The notes: generated by a model from the sequence alone, not told the origin. DNA of 64,000 nt from Nocardioides sp. (GCA_037045645.1 JBAOIH010000001.1:1712001-1776000), one strand, 5' to 3'; shown: positions 52,794 to 61,833, numbered from the stretch's first letter. Translations and numbers: made by a program.

Positions 52794-53720
52794 TCACCAG
52801 CCGCGCTCGGCGAGTCGGTGTGGCTGTGGGATCTCCTCGACGTTGATGCCGACCATCGCCTCGCCCAACCCGCGCGACACCTTGGCGACCACGTCGGGGT
52901 CGTCGAAGAAGGTGGTCGCCTTGACGATGGCCTCCGCGCGCTGGGCCGGGTTGCCGGACTTGAAGATGCCCGAGCCGACGAAGACGCCCTCGGCTCCCAA
53001 CTGCATCATCATCGCGGCATCCGCCGGTGTCGCGATGCCGCCCGCCGTGAAGAGCACGACCGGCAGTTTGCCGGTGCGGGCGATTTCCTTGACCAGTTCG
53101 TACGGCGCCTGCAACTCCTTGGCAGCGACATAGAGTTCGTCGTCGGCCAGCCCTTGGAGCCGACGCATCTCGGTGCGGATCGTGCGCATGTGAGTCACCG
53201 CGTTGGAGACATCCCCAGTGCCGGCCTCGCCCTTGGAGCGGATCATCGCGGCGCCCTCGGTGATGCGGCGCAGGGCCTCGCCCAGGTTGGTCGCGCCGCA
53301 CACGAACGGCACCCGGAAGGTCCACTTGTCGATGTGGTGGGCGTAGTCGGCCGGGGTCAGCACCTCGGACTCGTCGATGTAGTCGACTCCCAGACTCTGC
53401 AGCACCTGCGCCTCGGCGAAGTGGCCGATGCGGGCCTTGGCCATGACCGGGATCGAGACCGCTGCGATGATCCCGTCGATCATGTCGGGATCGCTCATCC
53501 GCGAGACTCCCCCCTGAGCACGAATGTCGGCAGGGACGCGCTCGAGTGCCATCACCGCGACGGCACCGGCATCCTCGGCGATTTTGGCCTGATCGGGGGT
53601 GACCACGTCCATGATGACGCCGCCCTTGAGCATCTCGGCCATGCCGCGCTTGACGCGCGTGGTGCCGGTCGTGGGGATCTCGTGGGTGTCGGTCGACGCG
53701 GCGGCGTCCTGCTCGGTCAT
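52794..53720 (-). CDS. pdxS: PLP synthase subunit PdxS
   Basis: A 308-residue TIM-barrel synthase: RGMAEMLKGGVIMDVVTPDQ, VMALERVPADIRAQGGVSRM, VMAKARIGHFAEAQ with the catalytic Lys and LFTAGGIATPADAAMMMQLG. Makes PLP from ribose-5-phosphate, glyceraldehyde-3-phosphate and ammonia from PdxT. Separated from pdxT by the serine hydrolase gene. Confidence 0.95.
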   Translation of the reverse strand: MTEQDAAASTDTHEIPTTGTTRVKRGMAEMLKGGVIMDVVTPDQAKIAEDAGAVAVMALERVPADIRAQGGVSRMSDPDMIDGIIAAVSIPVMAKARIGHFAEAQVLQSLGVDYIDESEVLTPADYAHHIDKWTFRVPFVCGATNLGEALRRITEGAAMIRSKGEAGTGDVSNAVTHMRTIRTEMRRLQGLADDELYVAAKELQAPYELVKEIARTGKLPVVLFTAGGIATPADAAMMMQLGAEGVFVGSGIFKSGNPAQRAEAIVKATTFFDDPDVVAKVSRGLGEAMVGINVEEIPQPHRLAERGW

Positions 53721-53773
53721 GAGCGAATGGTAGGCCGCTGGAGCGAGAAGAGTACGAGGGGGGCGCGCGGCCC

Positions 53774-54388
53774 TCACGCCGTGCGCGTGGCCTCGGTGGC
53801 CTGAGTGCGTACGGTCAGCATCCGCTGGACCAGCGTGACGGACGTCAGCACCCCCAGGACGAGCAGCCCCCAGGCGAGGATCTCGGGCTTGTCGGAGAGG
53901 TCCGCGGCGATCGCGCACAGGCCGAGGACGACCAAGCGGTCGGCACGCTCCATCAGCCCCGCGCGAGCGGTGAAGCCGAGCGACTCGCCCTTGGCGCGGG
54001 CATAGCTAACAGCCGCGCCGGTGACCAGGCAGAACAGGCTGGTCGCCTGGCCGAAGGTGTTCCCGATCGTGCCGAAGTAGAGAATCACCGCGCCGAATAC
54101 GGTCGCGTCGGCGATCCTGTCGAGCGTGGCGTCGAAGAACGCGCCGAACTTGGTCACCCGGTCGGACATCCGCGCCATCGTGCCGTCGAGCAGGTCGAAC
54201 AGCGCGAATGCGGTCACCGACAAGGCGGCGGCGATCAGATGGCCCTGCGGAGCCAACCACAGCGCGGCTCCGCAGGTGCACAAAGTGCCCACGAGCGTGA
54301 CGGCATCGGGGCTGACTCCCAGGCGCAGGAGCAGCCGGGCGATCGGGCTGATGATCGCGGTGACGATCCCGCGGATGTTCTCAAGCAT
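53774..54388 (-). CDS. pgsA1: Phosphatidylinositol phosphate synthase (CDP-alcohol phosphatidyltransferase)
   Basis: A 204-residue membrane enzyme with the full CDP-alcohol motif: D65, D68-G69, A72-R73, G82, D86 and D90 (DLLDGTMARM...FGAFFDATLD). Five or six helices. By synteny with mycobacteria (thrS-HIT-pgsA1) it joins CDP-diacylglycerol to inositol phosphate. The patA and pimA genes that usually follow are absent. Confidence 0.85.
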   Translation of the reverse strand: MLENIRGIVTAIISPIARLLLRLGVSPDAVTLVGTLCTCGAALWLAPQGHLIAAALSVTAFALFDLLDGTMARMSDRVTKFGAFFDATLDRIADATVFGAVILYFGTIGNTFGQATSLFCLVTGAAVSYARAKGESLGFTARAGLMERADRLVVLGLCAIAADLSDKPEILAWGLLVLGVLTSVTLVQRMLTVRTQATEATRTA

Positions 54389-54416
54389 GGTGCCCCCACG
54401 TTATCGGGGCCCCGTG

Positions 54417-54920
54417 TCACACGGGCCAGGCACCCGCCAGCAGATCGCGGGTGTCCTCCAGCAGTTGCGGCATCACCTTGGTGCCGTTGAGCACGGTCAT
54501 GAAGTTGGCGTCGCCCTCCCAGCGCGGCACCACATGCTGGTGCAGGTGACTGGCCAGGGAACCGCCGGCCACTCCCCCCAGGTTGAAGCCGACGTTGAAG
54601 GCGTGCGGCGCGGCGACCTGCTTGATGGTGCGTACGGCCTGGGTCGTCAGGGCGGTCATCTCCAAGGACTCGTCGGCGGTGAGGTCTTCGAGGTCGGCGA
54701 CGTGGCGATAGGGCAGCACCATCAGGTGCCCGGGGTTGTACGGGTGCAGGTTGAGCACGGCGAACGCCGTCTCACCCCGGTGCACGACCAGATCATGCTC
54801 GCGCGGCTCACGCATCGCACAGAAGGGGCAGCCGCGGGGCTCGTGCCGGTTCGGCTCATCGGACGCTCCCGCGATGTAGGCCATTCGATAGGGCGTCCAC
54901 AGGCGTTCGAGCGCGTCCAC
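54417..54920 (-). CDS. HIT-family hydrolase/phosphorylase
   Basis: A 167-residue HIT protein: zinc site C31-x2-C34 with H73, nucleotide site LNLHPYNPGHLMVLPYRH, and the triad H125-x-H127-x-H129 (SHLHQHVVPRW). Close to the mycobacterial Ap4A phosphorylase next to thrS. GTG 54920 lies seven bases after TACGGT on the minus strand, so the mRNA is probably leaderless. Confidence 0.9.
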   Translation of the reverse strand: MDALERLWTPYRMAYIAGASDEPNRHEPRGCPFCAMREPREHDLVVHRGETAFAVLNLHPYNPGHLMVLPYRHVADLEDLTADESLEMTALTTQAVRTIKQVAAPHAFNVGFNLGGVAGGSLASHLHQHVVPRWEGDANFMTVLNGTKVMPQLLEDTRDLLAGAWPV

Positions 54921-54925
54921 GTCGC

Positions 54926-54932
54926 TACCGTA
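54926..54932. promoter_or_regulatory. Bidirectional -10 element for two leaderless genes
   Basis: TACCGTA reads TACCGT on the plus strand (54926-54931) and TACGGT on the minus strand (54932-54927). Each hexamer ends seven bases before a start codon: ATG 54938 (dipeptidase) and GTG 54920 (HIT). Both mRNAs would start at their first codon. Confidence 0.55.
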
Positions 54933-54937
54933 GCCCG

Positions 54938-56071
54938 ATGGCTGATCACCTTCGGCACGTGACCGACATCCTGCGCCGACACCCTGTGCTCGACGGACAC
55001 AACGACCTGCCGTGGGAAGCGCGGCGGGTCGGCTACGACTTCGAGGCGCTGGATCTGGCGGCTGGCACGGTCGGGCGTACGCACACCGACCTGCCGCGCT
55101 TGCACGAGGGCTGCGTCGGCGGGCAATTCTGGTCTGTCTTCGTGCCCTGCTCGCTCAAAGGCGCCGAGGCCGTACGCGCCACTCACGAGCAGATCGACGC
55201 GGTCGAGGAGATGGCGAGGAGATGGCCCGGCGACCTGAGACTGGCGCGCACCACTGACGAGGTCACGCGTGCCTTCGACGACGGCATGGTCGCCTCGTTG
55301 CTGGGCGCGGAGGGCGGCCACTCGATCAACGAGTCTCTGGACGAGTTGCGCTCGCTCTTCGAGCGCGGGGTGCGCTATCTGACCCTCACCCACAACTCCA
55401 ACACGCCGTGGGCCGACTCGGCCACCGACCTGCCTGTGCTGGGTGGCCTGTCCGACTTCGGTCACGACGTCGTGCGCGAGATGAACTCGCTCGGGATGCT
55501 GGTGGATCTCAGTCACGTCAGCCACGACACGATGCGCGATGCGCTCGCCACCACCTCGGCGCCCGCGATCTTCAGCCATTCGAGCACGTACGCGTTGTGC
55601 GACACCCCTCGAAACGCGCCCGACGACGTCCTGGAGACGCTGCGCGACAACGGTGGCGTGCTGATGGTGACGCTGGTGCCTTACTTCCTGTCTCAGGCCA
55701 GCCGTGACTGGCATGTGCCGCTGTGGGAGGACATGACCCGGCGCGGGACGATAGATGACGACGACCCGGCCGCCTATCGGGCCGAGGTCGAGTCCTGGGC
55801 CGCGTCCTACGGCGTACGCCCCGACGCCACGATCCAAGACGCCGTCGCCCACTTCGAACACGCCCGAGAGGTGATGGGCATCGACCATCTGGGCATCGGC
55901 GGCGACTACGACGGCGTCGATCACCTGCCGCTCGGCCTGGAGGACGTCTCGACCTATCCCCTGCTGTTCGCGGCGTTGGCCGAACGCGGGTGGAGCGACG
56001 ACGACCTGGCCAAGGTGGCGAATCGCAACGTGCTGCGGGTGCTGCGCGCCGCGGAGGACGCCGCAGACTGA
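54938..56071 (+). CDS. Membrane dipeptidase (peptidase family M19)
   Basis: A 377-residue renal-dipeptidase-type enzyme: metal ligands H21 and D23 in VLDGHNDLPW, Glu in LLGAEGGHSI, His in LVDLSHVSH and IFSHSST, and the closing GGDYDGVDHLPLGLEDVS. Cleaves dipeptides, often with D-residues. No signal peptide, so cytoplasmic. Confidence 0.92.
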   Translation: MADHLRHVTDILRRHPVLDGHNDLPWEARRVGYDFEALDLAAGTVGRTHTDLPRLHEGCVGGQFWSVFVPCSLKGAEAVRATHEQIDAVEEMARRWPGDLRLARTTDEVTRAFDDGMVASLLGAEGGHSINESLDELRSLFERGVRYLTLTHNSNTPWADSATDLPVLGGLSDFGHDVVREMNSLGMLVDLSHVSHDTMRDALATTSAPAIFSHSSTYALCDTPRNAPDDVLETLRDNGGVLMVTLVPYFLSQASRDWHVPLWEDMTRRGTIDDDDPAAYRAEVESWAASYGVRPDATIQDAVAHFEHAREVMGIDHLGIGGDYDGVDHLPLGLEDVSTYPLLFAALAERGWSDDDLAKVANRNVLRVLRAAEDAAD

Positions 56072-57037
56072 TCAATCTGCCGTGACGGGCACCAGGTGGT
56101 CGCGTGCACCGCTGCGCTCTGCGCCCATCCCGGCAGCGATCACGCAGGCCACGCCCGCAAGCGCGAGCAGATCCGGCACTTGGTGCAACACGACCAGCCC
56201 CAACAACAGCGCGAAGGCGGGTTCGAGCGCCATCAGGGTGCCGAACGCAGCCGCGGTGAGTCGACCGAGTGCCAGCATCTCCAGGGCAAATGGGATCACG
56301 GGCAACAGCAGTGCCAAGCCGATCCCGGCGAGCGCGAGCTCGGGCGTAAGTTTGCCAAAGGCGTCGTGACCCACGAAGGCCGTCGACACGAGCGCCGCGA
56401 CCGGCAGCGCGATGCCGAGGCCGACGAAACCGCCGAGTTCGTCTCCGACCAATTGGGACAACACGATGTACGCCGCCCAGCAGGCTGCCGCAGACAAGGC
56501 GAACAGCACGCCCACGCCGTCGACCTCTCCGGTCCACGGCTGGGTGAGCAACAGCACCCCGAGCGCGGCGACGAGAGCCCAGAGGCGCGCCGTCCCCTTG
56601 CCGCGTACGACTGCGACGCCGAGAGGTCCCAGGAACTCCAGCGCGCTCGCGGTGCCCAGGGGCAGGCGGTCGATCGCGGCCATGAAGAGCATGGTCACCC
56701 CCGCGACGACCACGCCGAGTCCGATCGCGCCGAGCAGGGCGTTGCGCGAGAAGCTGTAGCGCCACGGGCGCACGATCAGCAGCATCAGCGGACCGGCGAA
56801 AAAGAGCCGGATCCAGGCTGCGCCCTCCACCCCGAGGTCATCGATCAGACCGACCGCCAACGCCAGACCGAGTTGGACGCAGAACATCGAGCACAGCGCC
56901 ATCAGGACGCCGTGCCGAGCCCGAGTCCGCGCGTCGCCGGCGGCGCTGGTGGAGGTGTCGAGAACGGTCATAGGAGGAGTAGATCCCAGGCCGTCCATCC
57001 GTGTCCACGTGAGATTGACGTAGGTATCGTTCGTCAC
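56072..57037 (-). CDS. EamA/RhtA-type amino acid or metabolite exporter
   Basis: Up to 321 residues with ten hydrophobic helices in two EamA halves (GVLMALCSMFCVQLGLALAV; FALSAAACWAAYIVLSQLVG). The RhtA group exports threonine/homoserine. Start GTG 57037 lies seven bases after TATGTT, fitting a leaderless mRNA; ATG 56971 is the other candidate. Ends next to the dipeptidase stop. Confidence 0.87.
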   Translation of the reverse strand: MTNDTYVNLTWTRMDGLGSTPPMTVLDTSTSAAGDARTRARHGVLMALCSMFCVQLGLALAVGLIDDLGVEGAAWIRLFFAGPLMLLIVRPWRYSFSRNALLGAIGLGVVVAGVTMLFMAAIDRLPLGTASALEFLGPLGVAVVRGKGTARLWALVAALGVLLLTQPWTGEVDGVGVLFALSAAACWAAYIVLSQLVGDELGGFVGLGIALPVAALVSTAFVGHDAFGKLTPELALAGIGLALLLPVIPFALEMLALGRLTAAAFGTLMALEPAFALLLGLVVLHQVPDLLALAGVACVIAAGMGAERSGARDHLVPVTAD

Positions 57038-57041
57038 TGCT

Positions 57042-57048
57042 TAACATA
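57042..57048. promoter_or_regulatory. Bidirectional -10 element, EamA/LysR pair
   Basis: TAACATA reads TAACAT on the plus strand (57042-57047) and TATGTT on the minus strand (57048-57043). The plus hexamer ends seven bases before ATG 57054 (LysR); the minus one ends six to seven before GTG 57037 (EamA). Two genes likely share one promoter core; LysR may regulate both. Confidence 0.55.
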
Positions 57049-57053
57049 GAGGG

Positions 57054-57914
57054 ATGGATCTCAAGCGCCTCGAACTGCTGGTGGATCTGTCTCGCCTCGG
57101 GTCGATGACCGAGGTGGCGTACGCCCACCACACCAGCACCTCGACGGTCTCGCAGCACCTGGCCGCCCTGACGCGTGAAGCCGGGGTGCCCCTGCTCGAA
57201 CCCGATGGCCGCCGCGTCCGTCTGACCCCGGCCGGGCGACGTCTGACCGACCACGCCGTACGCATCCTCGCGGAGGTGGATGCCGCCCGGCGCGCGCTCG
57301 ATCCGGACGCAGAGCCGACCGGGTCGGTCCGGGTCAGCGGCTTCGCCAGTGCGATCCGGCGGACGTTGTTGCCCGCCATCGCAACCTTGTCGACCTCAGC
57401 CCCAGGACTGCACGTCGAAATGTTCGAGTTCGAACCCGCGGAGGCGTTCGCGGGACTGCTGGCGGACTCTCTCGATCTGGCCCTGACGTACGACTACCAA
57501 CTCGCGCCGGCGGCACTGCCCGCCGGCCTGGAGGCCCGCGCGCTGTGGACTCGCACCTGGGGCATCGTGGTGCCCGAGGCGGACGCGCGCGTGACCCTGC
57601 CTGAGTTGAGTGGTCGGGACTGGATCGTGAACTCACGCAACGATGCGGACGAGATCGCCGTACGCACTCTCGCGGGACTGGCCGGCTTCTCCCCCTCGAT
57701 CACCCACCGGATCGAGAACCTCGATCTGGTCTGCGACCTGGTGCGCGCAGGTCGAGGCGTCGGCCTGATGCCCGAAGATCACCCGATCGGCCAGGGGTTG
57801 CAGGTCGTACGACTCGATCCGGCGGTCGTGATGACCACCTATGCCGTCCTGCGCGGGGGCAGAAACCAGTGGGCACCGCTGCGGGCGGTGCTCACCGAGA
57901 TCGGGGCGACCTGA
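57054..57914 (+). CDS. LysR-family transcriptional regulator
   Basis: A 286-residue LysR protein. N-terminal HTH: LELLVDLSRLGSMTEVAYAH, then HTSTSTVSQHLAALTRE; the effector domain includes SVRVSGFASAIRRTLLPAIA. Divergent from the EamA exporter, its probable target. The TGA begins a 14-bp repeat shared with the thrS stop. Confidence 0.9.
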   Translation: MDLKRLELLVDLSRLGSMTEVAYAHHTSTSTVSQHLAALTREAGVPLLEPDGRRVRLTPAGRRLTDHAVRILAEVDAARRALDPDAEPTGSVRVSGFASAIRRTLLPAIATLSTSAPGLHVEMFEFEPAEAFAGLLADSLDLALTYDYQLAPAALPAGLEARALWTRTWGIVVPEADARVTLPELSGRDWIVNSRNDADEIAVRTLAGLAGFSPSITHRIENLDLVCDLVRAGRGVGLMPEDHPIGQGLQVVRLDPAVVMTTYAVLRGGRNQWAPLRAVLTEIGAT

Positions 57915-57938
57915 ACGCCCAGATCTGAACGCTCAGAC
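57911..57938. repeat. 14-bp repeat between convergent lysR and thrS
   Basis: CTGAACGCCCAGAT (57911) and CTGAACGCTCAGAC (57925) are adjacent 14-base copies. The first holds the lysR stop (TGA 57912-57914). The thrS stop (TGA 57935-57933) opens the array on the other strand. Confidence 0.7.
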
Positions 57939-59927
57939 CTGCTCGCGCGAGGCCACTGCTGCCTTGACCCGATCGATCGCTTCGGCGATCGGCACGCCGT
58001 TGTCCTGGCGGCCGTCGCGATAACGGAACGAGACGGCGCCCTTCTCGACGTCGTCGTCCCCGGCGATCATCATGAAGGGGACCTTCTGCAACTGGGCGTT
58101 GCGGATCTTCTTCTGCATCCGATCGTCGGACTCGTCGACTTCGACACGCAGACCCGACGCCTTCATCTGCCGAGCGATGTCGTGCAGGTAGTCCACGTGC
58201 CGCTCGGCGATCGGGATGCCCTGCACCTGCACCGGAGCCAGCCAGGGCGGGAACGCGCCCGCATAGTGCTCGACCAGCACGCCGATGAAGCGCTCGATGG
58301 AGCCGAACTTCGCCGAGTGGATCATCACGGGCTGCTTGCGGGTGCCGTCCGCGGCGACGTACTCCAGGTTGAAGCGGTCCTCGGAAGGCTGGTTGAAGTC
58401 GTACTGGATGGTCGACATCTGCCAGGTGCGCCCGATCGCGTCGCGCGCTTGCACCGAGACCTTGGGGCCGTAATAGGCCGCCCCGCCCGGGTCAGGCACG
58501 AGTTCGAGACCGGACTCCTCGCAGACCTGACGCAGCACCTCGGTCGCCATCTCCCAGTCCTCGTCCGAGCCGATGAACTTGTCCGGCTTGGCGTCATCAC
58601 GAGTCGAGAGTTCGAGATAGAAGTCGTCGAGGCCGAAGTCGCGGAACAGGCCGAGACAGAAGTTGAGGAGGTGCCGGATCTCGTCGGGCGCCTGCTCGGG
58701 GGTGACGTAGGAGTGCGAGTCGTCCTGGGCGAAGCCGCGGACCCGGGTCAGGCCGTGGATCACGCCGGACTTCTCGTTGCGGTAGACCGACCCGAACTCG
58801 AACAGCCGCAGCGGCAACTCACGATAGGAGCGCTGCCGAGAGCGGTAGATCAGGTTGTGCATCGGGCAGTTCATCGCCTTCAGGCGATAGGGCTGCTCGT
58901 CGACACCCAGCGGCGGGAACATCCCCTCGCCGTAATAGGGAAGGTGGCCCGAGGTGTGGAAGAGCCCCTCCTTGGCGATGTGGGGGGTGCCGACGTAGTC
59001 GAAGCCCTCCTCGATGTGCCGACGGCGTACGTAGTCCTCCATCTCACGCTTGATCACCCCGCCCTTGGGATGGAACACCGGCAGACCGGAGCCGATCTCG
59101 TCGGGGAACGAGTAGAGGTCGAGTTCGCGCCCGAGTTTTCGGTGGTCGCGGCGCTCGGCCTCTTCGATGCGGTGCAGGTGCTCCTCCAGCGCCTCCTTGG
59201 ACTCCCAGGCGGTGCCGTAGACACGTTGCAGTTGCTTGTTCTTCTCGTTGCCTCGCCAGTACGCCGCCGCGGTGCGCATCAGCTTGAACGCCGGGATTCG
59301 CTTGGTGGTGGGCAGGTGCGGGCCACGGCACAGGTCGCTCCAGGCGACGTCGCCGTTGCGTCGGACGTTGTCGTAGATCGTCAGTTCGCCGCCGCCAACT
59401 TCGACGCTCGCCCCCTCGGCCGCGTCTTCGGCGCCGGCTCCTCCCTTGAGCCCGATCAACTCGATCTTGTACGGCTCGTCCTGCAGTTCGTCCAGGGCCT
59501 CGGCGTCGGTGGTGACGCGGCGCTCAAACCGCTGACCCTCCTTGATGATCTTGCGCATCGCGGTCTCGAGTTTGCCGAGGTCCTCGGGAGTGAAGGGGGT
59601 CTCGACGTCGAAGTCGTAGTAGAAGCCGTCGGTGATCGGTGGACCGATGCCGAGCTTGGCCTCCGGCCACAGTTGCTGTACGGCCTGGGCCAACACGTGG
59701 GCGGTCGAGTGCCGCAAGATGTCGCGGCCGTCCTTGCTGGCCATCTCCACCGACTCGACGACGTCACCGTCCACGAGTTCGTACGCCAGATCCTTGAGGT
59801 CGCCGTTGACGCGTGCGGCGATCACGGTGGACTGGTCGGCGTACAACTCCCACGCCTTGGTGCCCGTCTCGACGCTGCGTTCCTCGCGCTCCTCGGCGTG
59901 GGCTCGGACGACGTGGATCTGGGACAC
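57933..59927 (-). CDS. thrS: Threonyl-tRNA synthetase
   Basis: A 664-residue ThrRS: N-terminal TGS (VIAARVNGDLKDLAYELVDG), editing domain with HSTAHVLAQAVQQLWP, class II motif 2 (RVRGFAQDDSHSYVTPEQ), zinc Cys in NCPMHNLIYRSRQRSYRE, and anticodon domain. GTG 59927 is preceded by AAGGAG at proper distance; the 67-residue upstream extension is non-coding leader. Confidence 0.95.
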   Translation of the reverse strand: MSQIHVVRAHAEEREERSVETGTKAWELYADQSTVIAARVNGDLKDLAYELVDGDVVESVEMASKDGRDILRHSTAHVLAQAVQQLWPEAKLGIGPPITDGFYYDFDVETPFTPEDLGKLETAMRKIIKEGQRFERRVTTDAEALDELQDEPYKIELIGLKGGAGAEDAAEGASVEVGGGELTIYDNVRRNGDVAWSDLCRGPHLPTTKRIPAFKLMRTAAAYWRGNEKNKQLQRVYGTAWESKEALEEHLHRIEEAERRDHRKLGRELDLYSFPDEIGSGLPVFHPKGGVIKREMEDYVRRRHIEEGFDYVGTPHIAKEGLFHTSGHLPYYGEGMFPPLGVDEQPYRLKAMNCPMHNLIYRSRQRSYRELPLRLFEFGSVYRNEKSGVIHGLTRVRGFAQDDSHSYVTPEQAPDEIRHLLNFCLGLFRDFGLDDFYLELSTRDDAKPDKFIGSDEDWEMATEVLRQVCEESGLELVPDPGGAAYYGPKVSVQARDAIGRTWQMSTIQYDFNQPSEDRFNLEYVAADGTRKQPVMIHSAKFGSIERFIGVLVEHYAGAFPPWLAPVQVQGIPIAERHVDYLHDIARQMKASGLRVEVDESDDRMQKKIRNAQLQKVPFMMIAGDDDVEKGAVSFRYRDGRQDNGVPIAEAIDRVKAAVASREQV

Positions 59928-60576
59928 GGGTGCTCCTTGAGTTGTGGGGCGGCCCGGATACGGCCCGGGCCTCGCTGATGCGACCGATCGTATCGGCGCC
60001 CGGTCGGCGACCGCGATCCGGTTTCGCGATCGAATCGGCGGTGGGCGGTCCTCCTCTCGCCGTCGTAGGCTGGACTGCGCACCGGCCGAGAGCAACCAAC
60101 GCGGATCTGCTTCGATGTAAGCCATCAACAGTGAGCGGCGCTCAGATTGAAGACGCGCTAGCTGCGGGGTGGTCCTTCGGCAGAGTCATCCTCGTGTCCC
60201 GCGCTCCCCGTGTCGGTGGTCGAGGAAATCTGTCTTCGTGGTGGATATTCGGGACGCGTCGCTCACTGCCAAGTTGCGGCGACAACTCGAGCTCTACAAC
60301 TGGCGCAACCGCGAGTCTGGAAACGCTATCCAGGAACTCTGGGTCATTGCGCAATCGCAACTTCATCGGATCGACCTCTTGTGATCCGACAAACGAAAGC
60401 GCCGGGGCGCATCCCCCACGTTCTGACGGCCTGTTATTTCAAGGCTTGCGGAGGGCAACCCCGGCATACCCAAGGTTAGCAGCCACAGTCACCTTCGAAC
60501 TTTCTCGCCGCGACGGCGAGGTAGGCGCGCATACGGCACCGCGCATCAATCCGTGCCGACCACACCAGGAGGCGCG
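59928..60576. other. thrS upstream region with one weak ORF
   Basis: Holds the thrS leader, including a strong stem (GGCCCGG 59951-59957 with CCGGGCC 59965-59971) and a TACGAT-like -10 further up. From about 60120 base composition drops. A plus-strand frame at 60238-60384 (GTG start; VVDIRDASLTAKLRRQLELY, 48 codons) might be a gene fragment. No family recognised; no RNA gene seen. Confidence 0.4.
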
Positions 60577-60904
60577 ATGTCCCAGCACCCTGTGTTTGGC
60601 ATGCCCGCCAAGCCCGCCCAGATCACCCTCGACACCCTCCCCCAGCTCTTCGCCCACCACCGGGCACGCTTCGGCGGCTGGCAGATGCCGGCCCAAGCGA
60701 ACGAGCAACCCGGCGAGCAGCCGCCCACCGGGCCTGAGCGGCCCGACGACATTCCCGCCGAGACCTGGGACGCCCTCGGCGACCCCGGCAAGCAGGCCCT
60801 GGCCCGTTGATCGCGCGCGTGCGCTGGCCGCTGAGCGTGCCTTGGCCGCCGCTCGAGCTCGTCCGGCGCCGCCGACGAAGCCGGAGCAGCCACCTACGGC
60901 CTGA
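60577..60904 (+). pseudogene. Phage scaffold-like small protein, frameshifted
   Basis: Starts MSQHPVFGMPAKPAQITLD and includes DIPAETWDALGDPGKQAL, a pattern I associate with phage scaffolding-like proteins. The frame stops at 60810, while the expected helical end (VDRARALAAERALAAARA) continues in another frame to TGA 60902-60904. One extra C near 60800 explains this. The identification is tentative. Confidence 0.45.
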
Positions 60905-60930
60905 CTCGGCTCACGTTAGTGCGCACGTGC

Positions 60931-61790
60931 TCAGTTGATCTGGGCGAGGGCGTCGCGTAGGTGGGTCGGGAGTGGGTCTTCGGCTGTGACGGTGTGCTTG
61001 CCGACCTGGTTCTGGGCGGTGCGGTAGCGCCGGGCGGTGCGGACGAACCGTTTGATGGACCACCCGGTGGTGGTCTCGATACTGCGGGTCACGGCCAGCG
61101 CGGCGAACACGATGGTCAGGTGGGCCTCGATGGACTCACGCTTGTGGTGGTAGATCGGCCGCGCCTTGAGGTCGTGTTGGACATCCGGAAGCTCTTCTCG
61201 ATGTGCCACAGCTGGTGGTAGGCACCGATCACGAACTCGGCGGGCTGGTCGACCAGGTTGGTGGCGCCCTTCCAGCCAGCCAGCATCCGCGTCTTCGCTT
61301 CCAGTTCGCGGTTCACGCTCTTGGTGTCGCCAGCGAGCTGGACGTAGCGGTTGCGCTTGACCGCGACTTTGCCCGCGACGGCCTTCTCGGCCTTGCCGAC
61401 CGGCTCATCGATCCCGCGGAGCGTGCGGCGGGCACGGTCGGCGCGGTACTGGTAGTGGATCACCCGGTCCCGCTTCCCGCGGGCCTTCTCGGCCTGGGTG
61501 GCCGACCACGGCTGGGTCAACACCAGACCGTCGGGAACCGGCTCATCGGGATGCTTGTTGTGCCAGGCCTTCACCACGTAAGGGACATCGGGGATCCGGG
61601 CGCCGATAATGAACGAGAGCCTGGCATCCTCGAGGGCCTGCTTGGGCCGAGTTCGGCGCCGCGATCGTCGGCTTCTCGTTCTTCCAGTCCGTCGCCGTGG
61701 CCGTGCTGTCGTGGCTGATGCGGACCTGGCTCGACGCCCGCACCGACGTACTTGCGCCACCCGAGGACGAGCCGCATCACGACTGACGCC
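60931..61790 (-). mobile_element. Remnant of an IS1634-type transposase
   Basis: The C-terminal half of an IS1634/IS4-type transposase is readable: SFIIGARIPDVPYVV, NRYVQLAGDTKSVNRELEAK, FVIGAYHQLWHIEKSFRMS, and after a frame change HDLKARPIYHHKRESIEAHL (YREK-like Glu) to the stop at 60931. One A is missing near 61180. Upstream of about 61660 only scraps in mixed frames remain and the N-terminal half is gone. No terminal inverted repeats found. Inactive. Confidence 0.75.
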
Positions 61791-61805
61791 CCAAGCCGTC
61801 ACCAC

Positions 61806-61833
61806 GCCCCGCTGCCCGATTGGGTGGCGGGGC
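61806..61833. terminator. Stem-loop downstream of hicB
   Basis: GCCCCGC (61806-61812) pairs with GCGGGGC (61827-61833), with CCC/GGG extending the stem. CTTCTT follows on the plus strand. It lies 25 bases after the hicB stop on the minus strand. Confidence 0.45.
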
